A stretch of 8,902 nt of DNA, from contig JAMCYD010000005.1 in NCBI GenBank assembly GCA_023473785.1, positions 1-8,902 of the forward strand, given 5' to 3'. The notes beneath the pieces were generated by a model, which was not told the DNA's origin, did no database searches, and saw nothing but the letters and a program-made list of their open reading frames with translations. The DNA is from Patescibacteria group bacterium (GTDB lineage Bacteria; Patescibacteriota; Microgenomatia; Levybacterales; UBA12049). The position numbers and the translations under genes are program-made. Shown one piece after another: positions 1-5,116 of this stretch (positions within the stretch are counted from its first letter, which is position 1; the number at the start of each line of letters is the position of its first letter).

Positions 1-62
1 AAAAGCGCCTTCCTTTTATTAATATCTCTCTTAAATTTTCTGCCGAATATATTTTTTCGCAT
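1..62 (-). CDS. rplQ: 50S ribosomal protein L17, N-terminal fragment (runs off window)
   Basis: Only the first 20 full codons and part of the next are inside the window. They begin at an ATG at 62-60 and read MRKNIFGRKFKRD, then I-N-K-R-K-A-L. This matches the basic N-terminus of bL17, where a Met-Arg start leads into a G-R-K/Q motif and then an R-K-A-L/M-F motif. L17 is a large-subunit protein near the peptide exit tunnel, and rplQ directly follows rpoA in most bacteria, which fits here. There is no clear Shine-Dalgarno sequence; the bases upstream are part of the AT-rich repeat spacer. Identity rests on a short match plus position, so it is strong but not certain. Confidence 0.85.
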   Translation of the reverse strand, partial: MRKNIFGRKFKRDINKRKAL

Positions 63-177
63 AATAAAAATCTCAAAGCTTAAATCTCAAATTTCAAACG
101 TAAATCTAAAATCTTCAGAAGTTTTGAAATTTATAGACGCAGATTTGAGACTTGAAATTCAAGATTTGAGATTTGAT
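63..177. repeat. AT-rich spacer of degenerate 7-base repeats in inverted arms
   Basis: This 115-base gap between rpoA and rplQ holds no gene. From 82 to 116 the plus strand reads as consecutive heptamers close to AAATCTC or AAATTTC. From 142 to 176 it reads as heptamers close to GATTTGA, which contain the reverse complement of the first unit. Exact inverted pairs include AAATTTCAAA (89-98) with TTTGAAATTT (123-132), and AAATCTCAAAT (82-92) with ATTTGAGATTT (164-174). A small CTTCAGAAG palindrome sits at 113-121 between the inner arms. RNA from this stretch could fold, but there is no GC-rich stem with a U-tract typical of an intrinsic terminator. Confidence 0.7.
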
Positions 178-1101
178 TTAGACTGATAGCTCTATTCCTT
201 TTCCCTTAAGTTTTTCCTCGATAACAGTAACTGACTTTCCTCCCATATTGCGCATAGACATCAATTCTTTCCTTGGTATCTTAAGCAAGTCTCCCAAAGT
301 CTCTATCTCACCATTCCTAAGACTGTTGTAAATTCTTGTAGGAAGGTCGAGTTCATCGATTGTCATTCTTAGAATATTTTCAGGAATTGAGGATGTCTGG
401 GTGGCGTTTTCCGAAGACGCTACATCTTTTGGCTGGTAAATTTGCATAAAGTAGGACGAAAGGATTTTTCCAGCTGTATCAAGGGCCTCTCGAGGGGAAA
501 TTGTACCATTGGTCCAAATCTGAAGCGTCAATTTATCCAAATTTGTCTGTCTTCCAACACGGGTAGCTGAAACTTGGTAATTTACGCGCCTTACAGGAGT
601 GAAGATTGCATCTGTTGGAATAACTCCAAGCGTTGAGATCTTTCGCTCTTCCGAAAGGAGATATCCCATGCCTCTCTCAACTGTCAATTCCATTTCTAGC
701 TTTGCTTTTTTATCGGAAAGGTAACCTAAGTAATGATCTTTATTTACTATTTCAATATCTTCCGGGAGATCTAAATCACCTGCTGTAATTTTCTTTGGCC
801 CCTTTACGGAAAGTTTCATCGTGCTTACGCTCTTTGAATCAAGCAGAAGGATATTTAATCCTTTTATGTTAAGGAGAAAATCTATAACATTTTCCTTAAG
901 TCCTGAAATAGTAGAAAATTTATGCTTTACACCTGAAATTTTTACAGAGGTCACTGCCGCTCCTGCAATTGAACCAAGAAGAACACGTCTTAAAGCGTTT
1001 CCAAGCGTATAGCCATAGCCAGGCTCTAGGGGTTCTATAATAAACTCCCCAAAATCCTTTTCAATCTTTTCTTCTTTAACTTTTAAAATTGGATCTAGCA
1101 T
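178..1101 (-). CDS. rpoA: DNA-directed RNA polymerase subunit alpha
   Basis: Alpha is the dimerising scaffold of bacterial RNA polymerase and contacts upstream promoter DNA and activators. The protein has 307 residues, slightly shorter than the usual 314-330. The N-terminal assembly domain spans about residues 1-225 and includes the family motif T-L-G-N-A-L-R-R (32-39). A Ser/Thr/Gln-rich linker follows. The C-terminal helix-hairpin-helix domain begins near residue 240, and the DNA-contacting Arg and Asn of the T-R-I-Y-N segment (Arg256, Asn259) are kept, as is the N-M-G-G-K-S loop (285-290). The gene starts 17 bases after the rpsD stop, and no Shine-Dalgarno sequence is visible in that gap, so coupling to upstream translation is plausible. 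Order rpsD-rpoA-rplQ is standard. Confidence 0.98.
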   Translation of the reverse strand: MLDPILKVKEEKIEKDFGEFIIEPLEPGYGYTLGNALRRVLLGSIAGAAVTSVKISGVKHKFSTISGLKENVIDFLLNIKGLNILLLDSKSVSTMKLSVKGPKKITAGDLDLPEDIEIVNKDHYLGYLSDKKAKLEMELTVERGMGYLLSEERKISTLGVIPTDAIFTPVRRVNYQVSATRVGRQTNLDKLTLQIWTNGTISPREALDTAGKILSSYFMQIYQPKDVASSENATQTSSIPENILRMTIDELDLPTRIYNSLRNGEIETLGDLLKIPRKELMSMRNMGGKSVTVIEEKLKGKGIELSV

Positions 1102-1118
1102 AAAAAGCTATTTTAGCA

Positions 1119-1724
1119 CTATCTCGAGTAATATTCAATAATTAATTGTAAATTGAATGGCGTCTGTAAATCCTCTCTTTTGGGAATTCTCAACAGCTTA
1201 CCTACATCTGCCTGTCTTTTTAAGAAAGGCAAGACTTCAATATCTTTTTCTTCAAGTTTTTTCAACACACTAGGTGTTTTCTTAATCTTACTGGAGAGAG
1301 AAATAATATCATCGATCTTAACAGAGTAAGACGGTATGCTTACTTTATTGCCATTAACGAAGACGTGTCCATGAGACACGAGCTGACGAGCCATGTATCT
1401 TGACTGCGCAAAGCCAAATCGATATACCATGTTATCAAGTCTTGTTTCAAGAAGAGACATAAGAATTTCTCCGGTATCTCCTTTTTTGCTTACTGCCTTG
1501 TCGATTAATCTTCTGAATTGTTTTTCGAGAAGTCCATATGTAGCTTTTAGCTTCTGTTTCTCTCTAAGCTGCAATCCATACTCAGAAAGCCTTCTGCGCC
1601 TTTTACGTCCGTGGACGCCCAAAGGAACATTTAGTCTTCTTTTGAGACTTGCAGAATTTTTATCTAAGATATTTAATCCTTCTCGTCTCGCTAATTTATG
1701 TTTTGGTCCAGTATATTTTGCCAT
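1119..1724 (-). CDS. rpsD: 30S ribosomal protein S4
   Basis: S4 is a primary 16S rRNA binder that starts assembly of the 30S body. The product is about 201 residues. It opens M-A-K-Y-T-G-P-K, the family N-terminus, and carries the S4 RNA-binding domain in the second half (around R-L-D-N-M-V-Y-R-F and V-N-G-N-K-V). It ends in the usual aromatic-rich tail. The N-terminal zinc cysteines found in some S4 proteins are absent (K-H-K-L-A-R-R), so this is the zinc-free form. Two ATGs lie in tandem at 1727 and 1724. I prefer 1724 because it gives the normal M-A-K start and places the GGAG of AAGGAG 6 bases upstream rather than 3. Either start overlaps the rpsK TGA stop, implying translational coupling. 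Confidence 0.95.
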   Translation of the reverse strand: MAKYTGPKHKLARREGLNILDKNSASLKRRLNVPLGVHGRKRRRRLSEYGLQLREKQKLKATYGLLEKQFRRLIDKAVSKKGDTGEILMSLLETRLDNMVYRFGFAQSRYMARQLVSHGHVFVNGNKVSIPSYSVKIDDIISLSSKIKKTPSVLKKLEEKDIEVLPFLKRQADVGKLLRIPKREDLQTPFNLQLIIEYYSR

Positions 1725-2131
1725 CATACTCTCCTTTTTTTCTTTGGCCTTGGTCCGTTGTGAGGAATGGGGGTAATATCTGAAATTGAAGAGATTGAAA
1801 GACCCCCGCTTCTAATTGCCCTCAATGCCGAATCCCGACCGGATCCTGGTCCTTTCACATATACGTCTACTGTCTTTAATCCTTTTTCTATTGCTTTGCC
1901 AACAGCACTCTCAACTGCCACAGTTGCAGCATAAGGAGTTGATTTTCTAGTTCCCTTAAATCCAGAAGCCCCAGAAGACCCCCAGGCAATAGCATCTCCG
2001 CTTTCCGTTGTTATAGTGACCAATGTATTATTAAAAGTAACTGTTATATACGCCCGGCCATGCGAAGAGACTTTAACCCCGGTTTTTTTCTTAGATTTGC
2101 TATCTGATGTTTCTTGCACTTTTTTCTTCAT
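1724..2131 (-). CDS. rpsK: 30S ribosomal protein S11
   Basis: S11 sits on the 30S platform next to the 16S rRNA that holds the mRNA Shine-Dalgarno helix. The protein has 135 residues. A lysine-rich N-terminal tail precedes the conserved core (G-R-A-Y-I-T-V-T-F-N-N-T, then A-S-G-F-K-G-T-R-K-S-T-P-Y-A). The C-terminal signature D-I-T-P-I-P-H-N-G-P-R-P starts at residue 118; the Asn-Gly there is the pair that can form isoaspartate in Escherichia coli S11, while the following Cys is replaced by Pro. The 14-base gap after rpsM (reverse complement aaaaactataaaat) contains no Shine-Dalgarno sequence. The stop codon TGA overlaps the start of rpsD and shows that UGA is not recoded here. Confidence 0.97.
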   Translation of the reverse strand: MKKKVQETSDSKSKKKTGVKVSSHGRAYITVTFNNTLVTITTESGDAIAWGSSGASGFKGTRKSTPYAATVAVESAVGKAIEKGLKTVDVYVKGPGSGRDSALRAIRSGGLSISSISDITPIPHNGPRPKKKRRV

Positions 2132-2145
2132 ATTTTATAGTTTTT

Positions 2146-2559
2146 TTACGACTTTTGTTCCTTTTTGTCCTGAACAAGCCCCATCTTTGCTGCCATTTCT
2201 TTCTTAATTGCTCCGATTGTAACTCTTTTCCCCCTCTTGGTTCTCGCATTGCTTCTTGTCCTCTGTCCTCGAACGGGAAGGTTTTTACTATGCCTCATTC
2301 CCCTATAAGAACCGATCTCCTTGAGTCTTTTGATACCTGTTGTCACTTCGGTCATTAAATCTCCTTCAATTTTATAGCTTTCTAGAATTTTTTGAATCCT
2401 TTTTTGCTCATCTTCGGAAAGTGACTTTACTCTCTTTGATGCATCGACACTTGCCTTTTTAAGCACATCTACCGCATTTTTTCTACCTATTCCGTATAGA
2501 TAACTTAATGCTATGTCAATTCTTTTCTCGTCTGGAATATTAATACCTGAAATTCTCAT
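2146..2559 (-). CDS. rpsM: 30S ribosomal protein S13
   Basis: S13 lies in the 30S head and touches P-site tRNA and the intersubunit bridge to L5. At 137 residues it is a little longer than the usual 118-126 because of a charged C-terminal tail ending in Lys and Ser. The N-terminus M-R-I-S-G-I-N-I-P and the Y-G-I-G-R-K-N-A motif (22-29) are typical. The rRNA/tRNA-binding signature S-Y-R-G-M-R-H with L-P-V-R-G-Q-R-T and N-A-R-T runs from about residue 84 to 107. The start is 3 bases after the rpmJ stop, and an AGGG lies about 6 bases upstream of the ATG inside the rpmJ end, a usable ribosome-binding site. Confidence 0.97.
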   Translation of the reverse strand: MRISGINIPDEKRIDIALSYLYGIGRKNAVDVLKKASVDASKRVKSLSEDEQKRIQKILESYKIEGDLMTEVTTGIKRLKEIGSYRGMRHSKNLPVRGQRTRSNARTKRGKRVTIGAIKKEMAAKMGLVQDKKEQKS

Positions 2560-2562
2560 ATT

Positions 2563-2676
2563 CTATCCCTGCCTTTGTTTGTGTCTTGGGTTTTCACACA
2601 CTACACGTATTGTGCCACGTCTTTTGATGATTTTACATTTTACACATCTTGGCTTTACACTTGCTTGTACTTTCAT
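2563..2676 (-). CDS. rpmJ: 50S ribosomal protein L36, zinc-binding form
   Basis: A small gene of 37 codons plus TAG. The protein begins M-K-V-Q-A-S-V-K-P-R-C and ends N-P-R-H-K-Q-R-Q-G, the hallmark of bL36. The four zinc ligands of the C+ form are all present: Cys11, Cys14, Cys27 and His32. L36 is the smallest large-subunit protein and helps organise 23S rRNA near the elongation-factor site. It sits in its standard place between infA and rpsM, 5 bases after the infA stop and 3 bases before the rpsM start. No strong Shine-Dalgarno sequence precedes it, so its translation probably depends on infA. Confidence 0.96.
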   Translation of the reverse strand: MKVQASVKPRCVKCKIIKRRGTIRVVCENPRHKQRQG

Positions 2677-2681
2677 AATAC

Positions 2682-2900
2682 TTACTTATACCTGTATACT
2701 ATTCTACCTTTTGCCTTATCGTAAGGAGTCATTTCAAGACGAACTCTGTCTCCCGGCAAAATTTTTATAAAATTCATTCTCATCTTACCGGACAAGTGAC
2801 AGATAACTACGTCTCCATTCTCCAGTCCTACTCTAAAAAGAGTATTGGGAAGAGATTCCTTAACAACGCCATCTGTTTCAAACGAACCTTGGTGAACCAT
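2682..2900 (-). CDS. infA: Translation initiation factor IF-1
   Basis: IF-1 is a single OB-fold (S1-type) protein that binds the 30S A site during initiation. The product has exactly 72 residues, the standard length. Family motifs are clear: L-P-N-T-L-F-R-V, then L-E-N-G, H-L-S-G-K-M-R and the end P-Y-D-K-A-K-G-R-I-V-Y-R. The N-terminus M-V-H-Q-G differs from the common M-A-K-E. Upstream of the ATG the leader reads gggaattttattttt, which lacks a good Shine-Dalgarno sequence. A near-consensus promoter lies 87-115 bases upstream of the ATG, so infA is likely the first gene of a secondary transcription unit that continues through rpoA. Confidence 0.97.
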   Translation of the reverse strand: MVHQGSFETDGVVKESLPNTLFRVGLENGDVVICHLSGKMRMNFIKILPGDRVRLEMTPYDKAKGRIVYRYK

Positions 2901-2922
2901 AAAAATAAAATTCCCAATTAAC

Positions 2923-2975
2923 CTAATTTCTAAATTGGAAATTGTTAGATCAACTAGAAATTAGAAATTAGAAAT
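2923..2975. repeat. Leader repeats of infA: TAGAAAT x3 and an inverted partner
   Basis: Three perfect tandem copies of the 7-mer TAGAAAT occupy 2955-2975. An inverted partner, CTAATTTCTA, lies at 2923-2932 and pairs exactly with TAGAAATTAG at 2955-2964 or, in another register, at 2962-2971. A smaller pair, CCAATT (2914-2919) and AATTGG (2933-2938), overlaps the left arm. In the transcript these would form competing AU-rich hairpins between the promoter and the infA start. The heptamer resembles the units in the rpoA-rplQ spacer (both fit GARATTW on one strand). Confidence 0.7.
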
Positions 2976-2986
2976 TTTCAGCCTTA

Positions 2987-3015
2987 ATTATATCAAAGTT
3001 CAAACCAAATCGCAA
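2987..3015 (-). promoter_or_regulatory. Predicted sigma-70-type promoter for infA and the alpha operon
   Basis: On the minus strand a perfect -10 box TATAAT (2992-2987) is preceded by TGA, giving an extended -10 (TGn). Exactly 17 bases upstream is TTGCGA (3015-3010), which matches 4 of 6 bases of the -35 consensus. Transcription would begin near 2980 and leave a leader of about 80 bases before the infA ATG. It lies directly after the map stop codon, in one of the few real gaps of the operon, which supports an internal promoter that lets infA to rpoA be expressed apart from the genes upstream. Confidence 0.7.
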
Positions 3016-3017
3016 TG

Positions 3018-3797
3018 TTAATTTGTTAAAATCACTGGCCCCTCTTTGGCAATGACTATTGTTCTTTCAAAAAGTCCAGACACGCTCCCATCAGCGGTTT
3101 TGATCGTCCACCCATCCTTATTTGCGTAGGCAACATCGCTTTTTCCCATATTATAGATTGCCTCAATTGCTATTGTCATACCCGGCCGAAGCTTGGGAGT
3201 TTTCTCTATGGGTCCTACAAGAAATCCCGGAACTTCTGGCTCTTCATGAAGCTTTTTTCCAACACCATGCCCAACCAGCGAACGGACTACTGAATATCCT
3301 TCCCCTTCAACTATGCTTTGAATAGTTTTTGAAATATGACCGACTCTATTTCCAACTTTTGCCATTTTAATAGCTTCATTTAATGCTCTTTTTCCGGTTT
3401 CCAAAAATTTCGCAGTCTCACGGCGCGGAGAGCCCCGCAATGGCGGGGCGACCTCAGCGCCAACTAAAATTGTTTCTGCCATATCCGTATGAAATCCTTT
3501 ATAAAAAACCCCACAATCAATTCCAACTATATCTCCTTCCCTAAATTTATAACTTGTCGGCACACCATGCACCACAACGCCATTGGTCGAAACACAGATA
3601 GAATTCTTATACCCCTTAACTTTTTTAAAACCCGGTTTTGCACCATTTTTTAAGATAAGTTCTTCTGCAAGTCGATCTATTTCAAGCTCCGAAACCCCCG
3701 GCTTAATATTTTGCAAGAGTTTGAAAAGCACGAGGGATAAGATTCTCCCTCCTTCTCTCATTGTTTTAATTTCTTCTGGAGTTTTAATATCAATCAT
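3018..3797 (-). CDS. map: Methionine aminopeptidase, type I
   Basis: Map removes the initiator methionine from new proteins using a two-metal centre. The 259-residue protein keeps all five metal ligands, Asp94, Asp105, His177, Glu212 and Glu244, and the catalytic-site histidines His77 and His184 (in H-E-E-P). Trp230 of D-G-W-T is also kept. The last ligand sits in L-F-E-R-T rather than the more common F/Y-E-H-T. Between Asp105 and His177 there are 72 residues compared with 63 in Escherichia coli. The extra length falls around A-P-P-L-R-G-S-P-R-R (117-126), which is encoded by a GC-rich palindrome. The start overlaps the cmk stop as ATGA, with AAGGG 6 bases upstream inside cmk, so the two are translationally coupled. 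Confidence 0.96.
   Translation of the reverse strand: MIDIKTPEEIKTMREGGRILSLVLFKLLQNIKPGVSELEIDRLAEELILKNGAKPGFKKVKGYKNSICVSTNGVVVHGVPTSYKFREGDIVGIDCGVFYKGFHTDMAETILVGAEVAPPLRGSPRRETAKFLETGKRALNEAIKMAKVGNRVGHISKTIQSIVEGEGYSVVRSLVGHGVGKKLHEEPEVPGFLVGPIEKTPKLRPGMTIAIEAIYNMGKSDVAYANKDGWTIKTADGSVSGLFERTIVIAKEGPVILTN
3422..3461. repeat. GC-rich imperfect palindrome inside map
   Basis: A 40-base block with 32 G or C bases stands out in this AT-rich window. Its core is a perfect 7-bp stem, GCCCCGC (3432-3438) and GCGGGGC (3443-3449), around the loop AATG. Outer pairs are GAG (3428-3430) with CTC (3453-3455) and GGCGC (3422-3426) with GCGCC (3457-3461), for 15 pairs in all. It keeps the reading frame of map and encodes the residues around A-P-P-L-R-G-S-P-R-R. 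The shape resembles a small mobile palindrome inserted in frame, as described for Rickettsia palindromic elements; the link to any known family is not shown. Confidence 0.75.
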
Positions 3798-4477
3798 ACG
3801 ATTCCCTTTTCGCTCATTTTTTCAATTACTTTTTTAACTGTTTCATCAATGGTTAAATGACTAGTATCCAAAACGTAAGCATCTTTTGCGACAGTTAACG
3901 GAGACGTTTCTCTTTCAATATCACGTCTGTCTCTTTCCTGCGTTTCTGCCAACACAGCATCAAGCGTTGCATCTATTTTATTTTTCACAATCTGCTTATA
4001 TCTTCTTTGCGCTCTTACTTTAAGATCCGCAGTTAGAAAAATCTTAAGATCCGCATCTGGAATAACTTCTGTTGTAATATCTCTTCCTTCTATGACTACT
4101 CGATCTTTTCCCTTCATCATCTCTCTCTGTCTTTTGACCATTTCGCGCCTTACTTGCGGAAAGGGAGAAATTAGAGCAACTGTGTTACTAACCCTAGGCA
4201 GAAAAATTTCGCGCGAAACTTCTTCTCCGTTTAGAAAAACCTGTTGACTCTTGTCATTATTAATCTTAAAATCAATGTTAACTTTCCTAAGAAGGTCCAA
4301 TATTTGATCCTCATTTTTTATATCTATCTTCTCCCTGAGACAAGCAAGAGTTAGGGTTCTATACATAGCGCCCGTATTGATATATAAAGCCCCAAACTTT
4401 TTCGAAAGAGCGACTGCTAGGGTTCCCTTGCCGACTCCTACCGGTCCATCTATTGCTATCGAAAAACTTTTCTTCAT
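3794..4477 (-). CDS. cmk: Cytidylate kinase (CMP/dCMP kinase)
   Basis: CMP kinase transfers phosphate from ATP to CMP or dCMP, feeding CTP and dCTP pools. The 227-residue protein has the family length. The P-loop is G-P-V-G-V-G-K-G-T (11-19), followed by N-T-G-A-M-Y-R (34-40) at the CMP site. Further motifs are P-R-V-S (94-97), E-G-R-D (130-133), P-D-A-D-L-K-I-F-L-T-A, and the late E-R-D-R-R-D and S-P-L segments. The position after G-R-D-I is Thr where many enzymes have Gly. The gene sits between adk and map, whereas in many bacteria adk and map are adjacent. Its TGA overlaps the map ATG by 4 bases. Upstream only a weak AAGGGG, 12 bases before the ATG, is visible. Confidence 0.95.
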   Translation of the reverse strand: MKKSFSIAIDGPVGVGKGTLAVALSKKFGALYINTGAMYRTLTLACLREKIDIKNEDQILDLLRKVNIDFKINNDKSQQVFLNGEEVSREIFLPRVSNTVALISPFPQVRREMVKRQREMMKGKDRVVIEGRDITTEVIPDADLKIFLTADLKVRAQRRYKQIVKNKIDATLDAVLAETQERDRRDIERETSPLTVAKDAYVLDTSHLTIDETVKKVIEKMSEKGIV

Positions 4478-4482
4478 AATTT

Positions 4483-4557
4483 TTATAAACCCCTTGAAGG
4501 AAAAAAGGAAGCAGTTTCTGATTTTCCGCTTCCAAACCTACCGACAATGCCGATAAT
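4483..4557 (-). pseudogene. 24-codon remnant of a P-loop kinase-like gene
   Basis: In the gap between adk and cmk the minus strand reads, without an ATG, I-I-G-I-V-G-R-F-G-S-G-K-S-E-T-A-S-F-F, then P-S-R-G-L and TAA. This is a hydrophobic strand, a Walker A loop (G-x-x-G-S-G-K-S) and the start of the next helix, the opening of a P-loop kinase such as dephospho-CoA kinase or a deoxynucleoside monophosphate kinase. No remaining kinase sequence follows because intact cmk begins 5 bases after the TAA. The first codon is ATT, a very rare start, so a functional peptide is unlikely. I infer a decayed gene. It is not a copy of the cmk start, whose DNA and residues differ. Confidence 0.6.
4501..4533 (-). 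terminator. Terminator-like hairpin between adk and cmk
   Basis: On the minus strand GGAAGCGG (4533-4526) pairs with CTGCTTCC (4514-4507), 8 pairs including one G-U, across an 11-base loop. Six T residues follow at 4506-4501. This has the layout of an intrinsic terminator, but it lies mid-operon and overlaps the kinase remnant. No promoter is visible in the 23 bases between it and cmk. It may be a partial terminator, or a chance product of the remnant coding sequence. Confidence 0.4.
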
Positions 4558-4564
4558 AAAATTT

Positions 4565-5113
4565 TTATTCTCCAAGATGTTTCATTATTTCTCTGTGAAT
4601 CTCCTCGATGGTTCTTTCTCCATCAATTTCTATAAGATCACCTTTTTTACGATAGTAGTCAAGAACCGGCTCTGTAAATTTATGGAAAGACTCAATTCTC
4701 TTTCTTATTGCCGCAAGGGTTTCATCTTCTCTGATTTCACCGTTTTCACCATTTCGATAACTTAATCTCCACAATGCTTCCTTATCGGAAACTTCAAGAT
4801 ATATAACCTTATCGGCTCCATTCTTAAAGAACTCTACCTGGGCAATGGTTCTGGGAAAACCATCTATGATATAACCGTTTTTGTACTCCGGTCTTTTTAA
4901 ATATTCTTCAACGATTCGCGCCGTTTTCTTATCGGGAATAAGGTACCCTGCATTCATAATTTCTTTAACATCCCTACCCAACCTGGTCTTTTCCTTTGCA
5001 ATTTCTCTAAAGATATGTCCAGTCGAAAGGTAAGGAATCCCAAGCTTCTCCGAGAGAAGATTTCCCTGTGTTGATTTACCTGCGCCTTGAATTCCGATTA
5101 ATACTATTTTCAT
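4565..5113 (-). CDS. adk: Adenylate kinase, short-lid form
   Basis: Adenylate kinase interconverts ATP + AMP and 2 ADP. The 182-residue protein has the P-loop G-I-Q-G-A-G-K-S-T (7-15), the AMP-site segment L-S-T-G-H-I-F-R (29-36), and G-Y-I-I-D-G-F-P-R-T (80-89) with Asp84 and Arg88. The lid arginines are kept (Arg116, Arg120, Arg128, Arg139). The lid is short and has no zinc cysteines, as in animal AK1, while many bacterial enzymes are about 214 residues with a long lid. Two departures are a Gln in place of the P-loop Pro, and His33 where STGD is usual. It begins 3 bases after the secY stop; the upstream cacaaaatagaat holds no Shine-Dalgarno sequence. Confidence 0.95.
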   Translation of the reverse strand: MKIVLIGIQGAGKSTQGNLLSEKLGIPYLSTGHIFREIAKEKTRLGRDVKEIMNAGYLIPDKKTARIVEEYLKRPEYKNGYIIDGFPRTIAQVEFFKNGADKVIYLEVSDKEALWRLSYRNGENGEIREDETLAAIRKRIESFHKFTEPVLDYYRKKGDLIEIDGERTIEEIHREIMKHLGE

Positions 5114-5116
5114 ATT

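Noticed and set aside
63..177. CRISPR array in the rpoA-rplQ gap
   Set aside because: The units are 7 bases, degenerate and contiguous, with no spacers of regular length and no cas genes nearby.
1800..1860. Near-palindromic GACCGGATCCTGGTC inside rpsK
   Set aside because: It is imperfect, encodes the conserved G-P-G-S-G-R segment of S11 and has no compositional break, so it is explained by the protein.
2901..3017. Riboswitch in the infA leader
   Set aside because: The leader is AT-rich repeat with simple hairpins. I saw no conserved aptamer core, and infA is not a usual riboswitch target.
1724..3796. Possible UGA recoding, as in Gracilibacteria and SR1
   Set aside because: UGA ends rpsK and cmk exactly where the families end, and no in-frame UGA interrupts any gene.
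4359..4547. Minus-strand open frame of 62 codons across the adk-cmk gap, starting at TTG
   Set aside because: It is out of frame with both the kinase remnant and cmk, overlaps the intact cmk start and resembles nothing. The meaningful reading of the gap is the P-loop frame ending at 4483.
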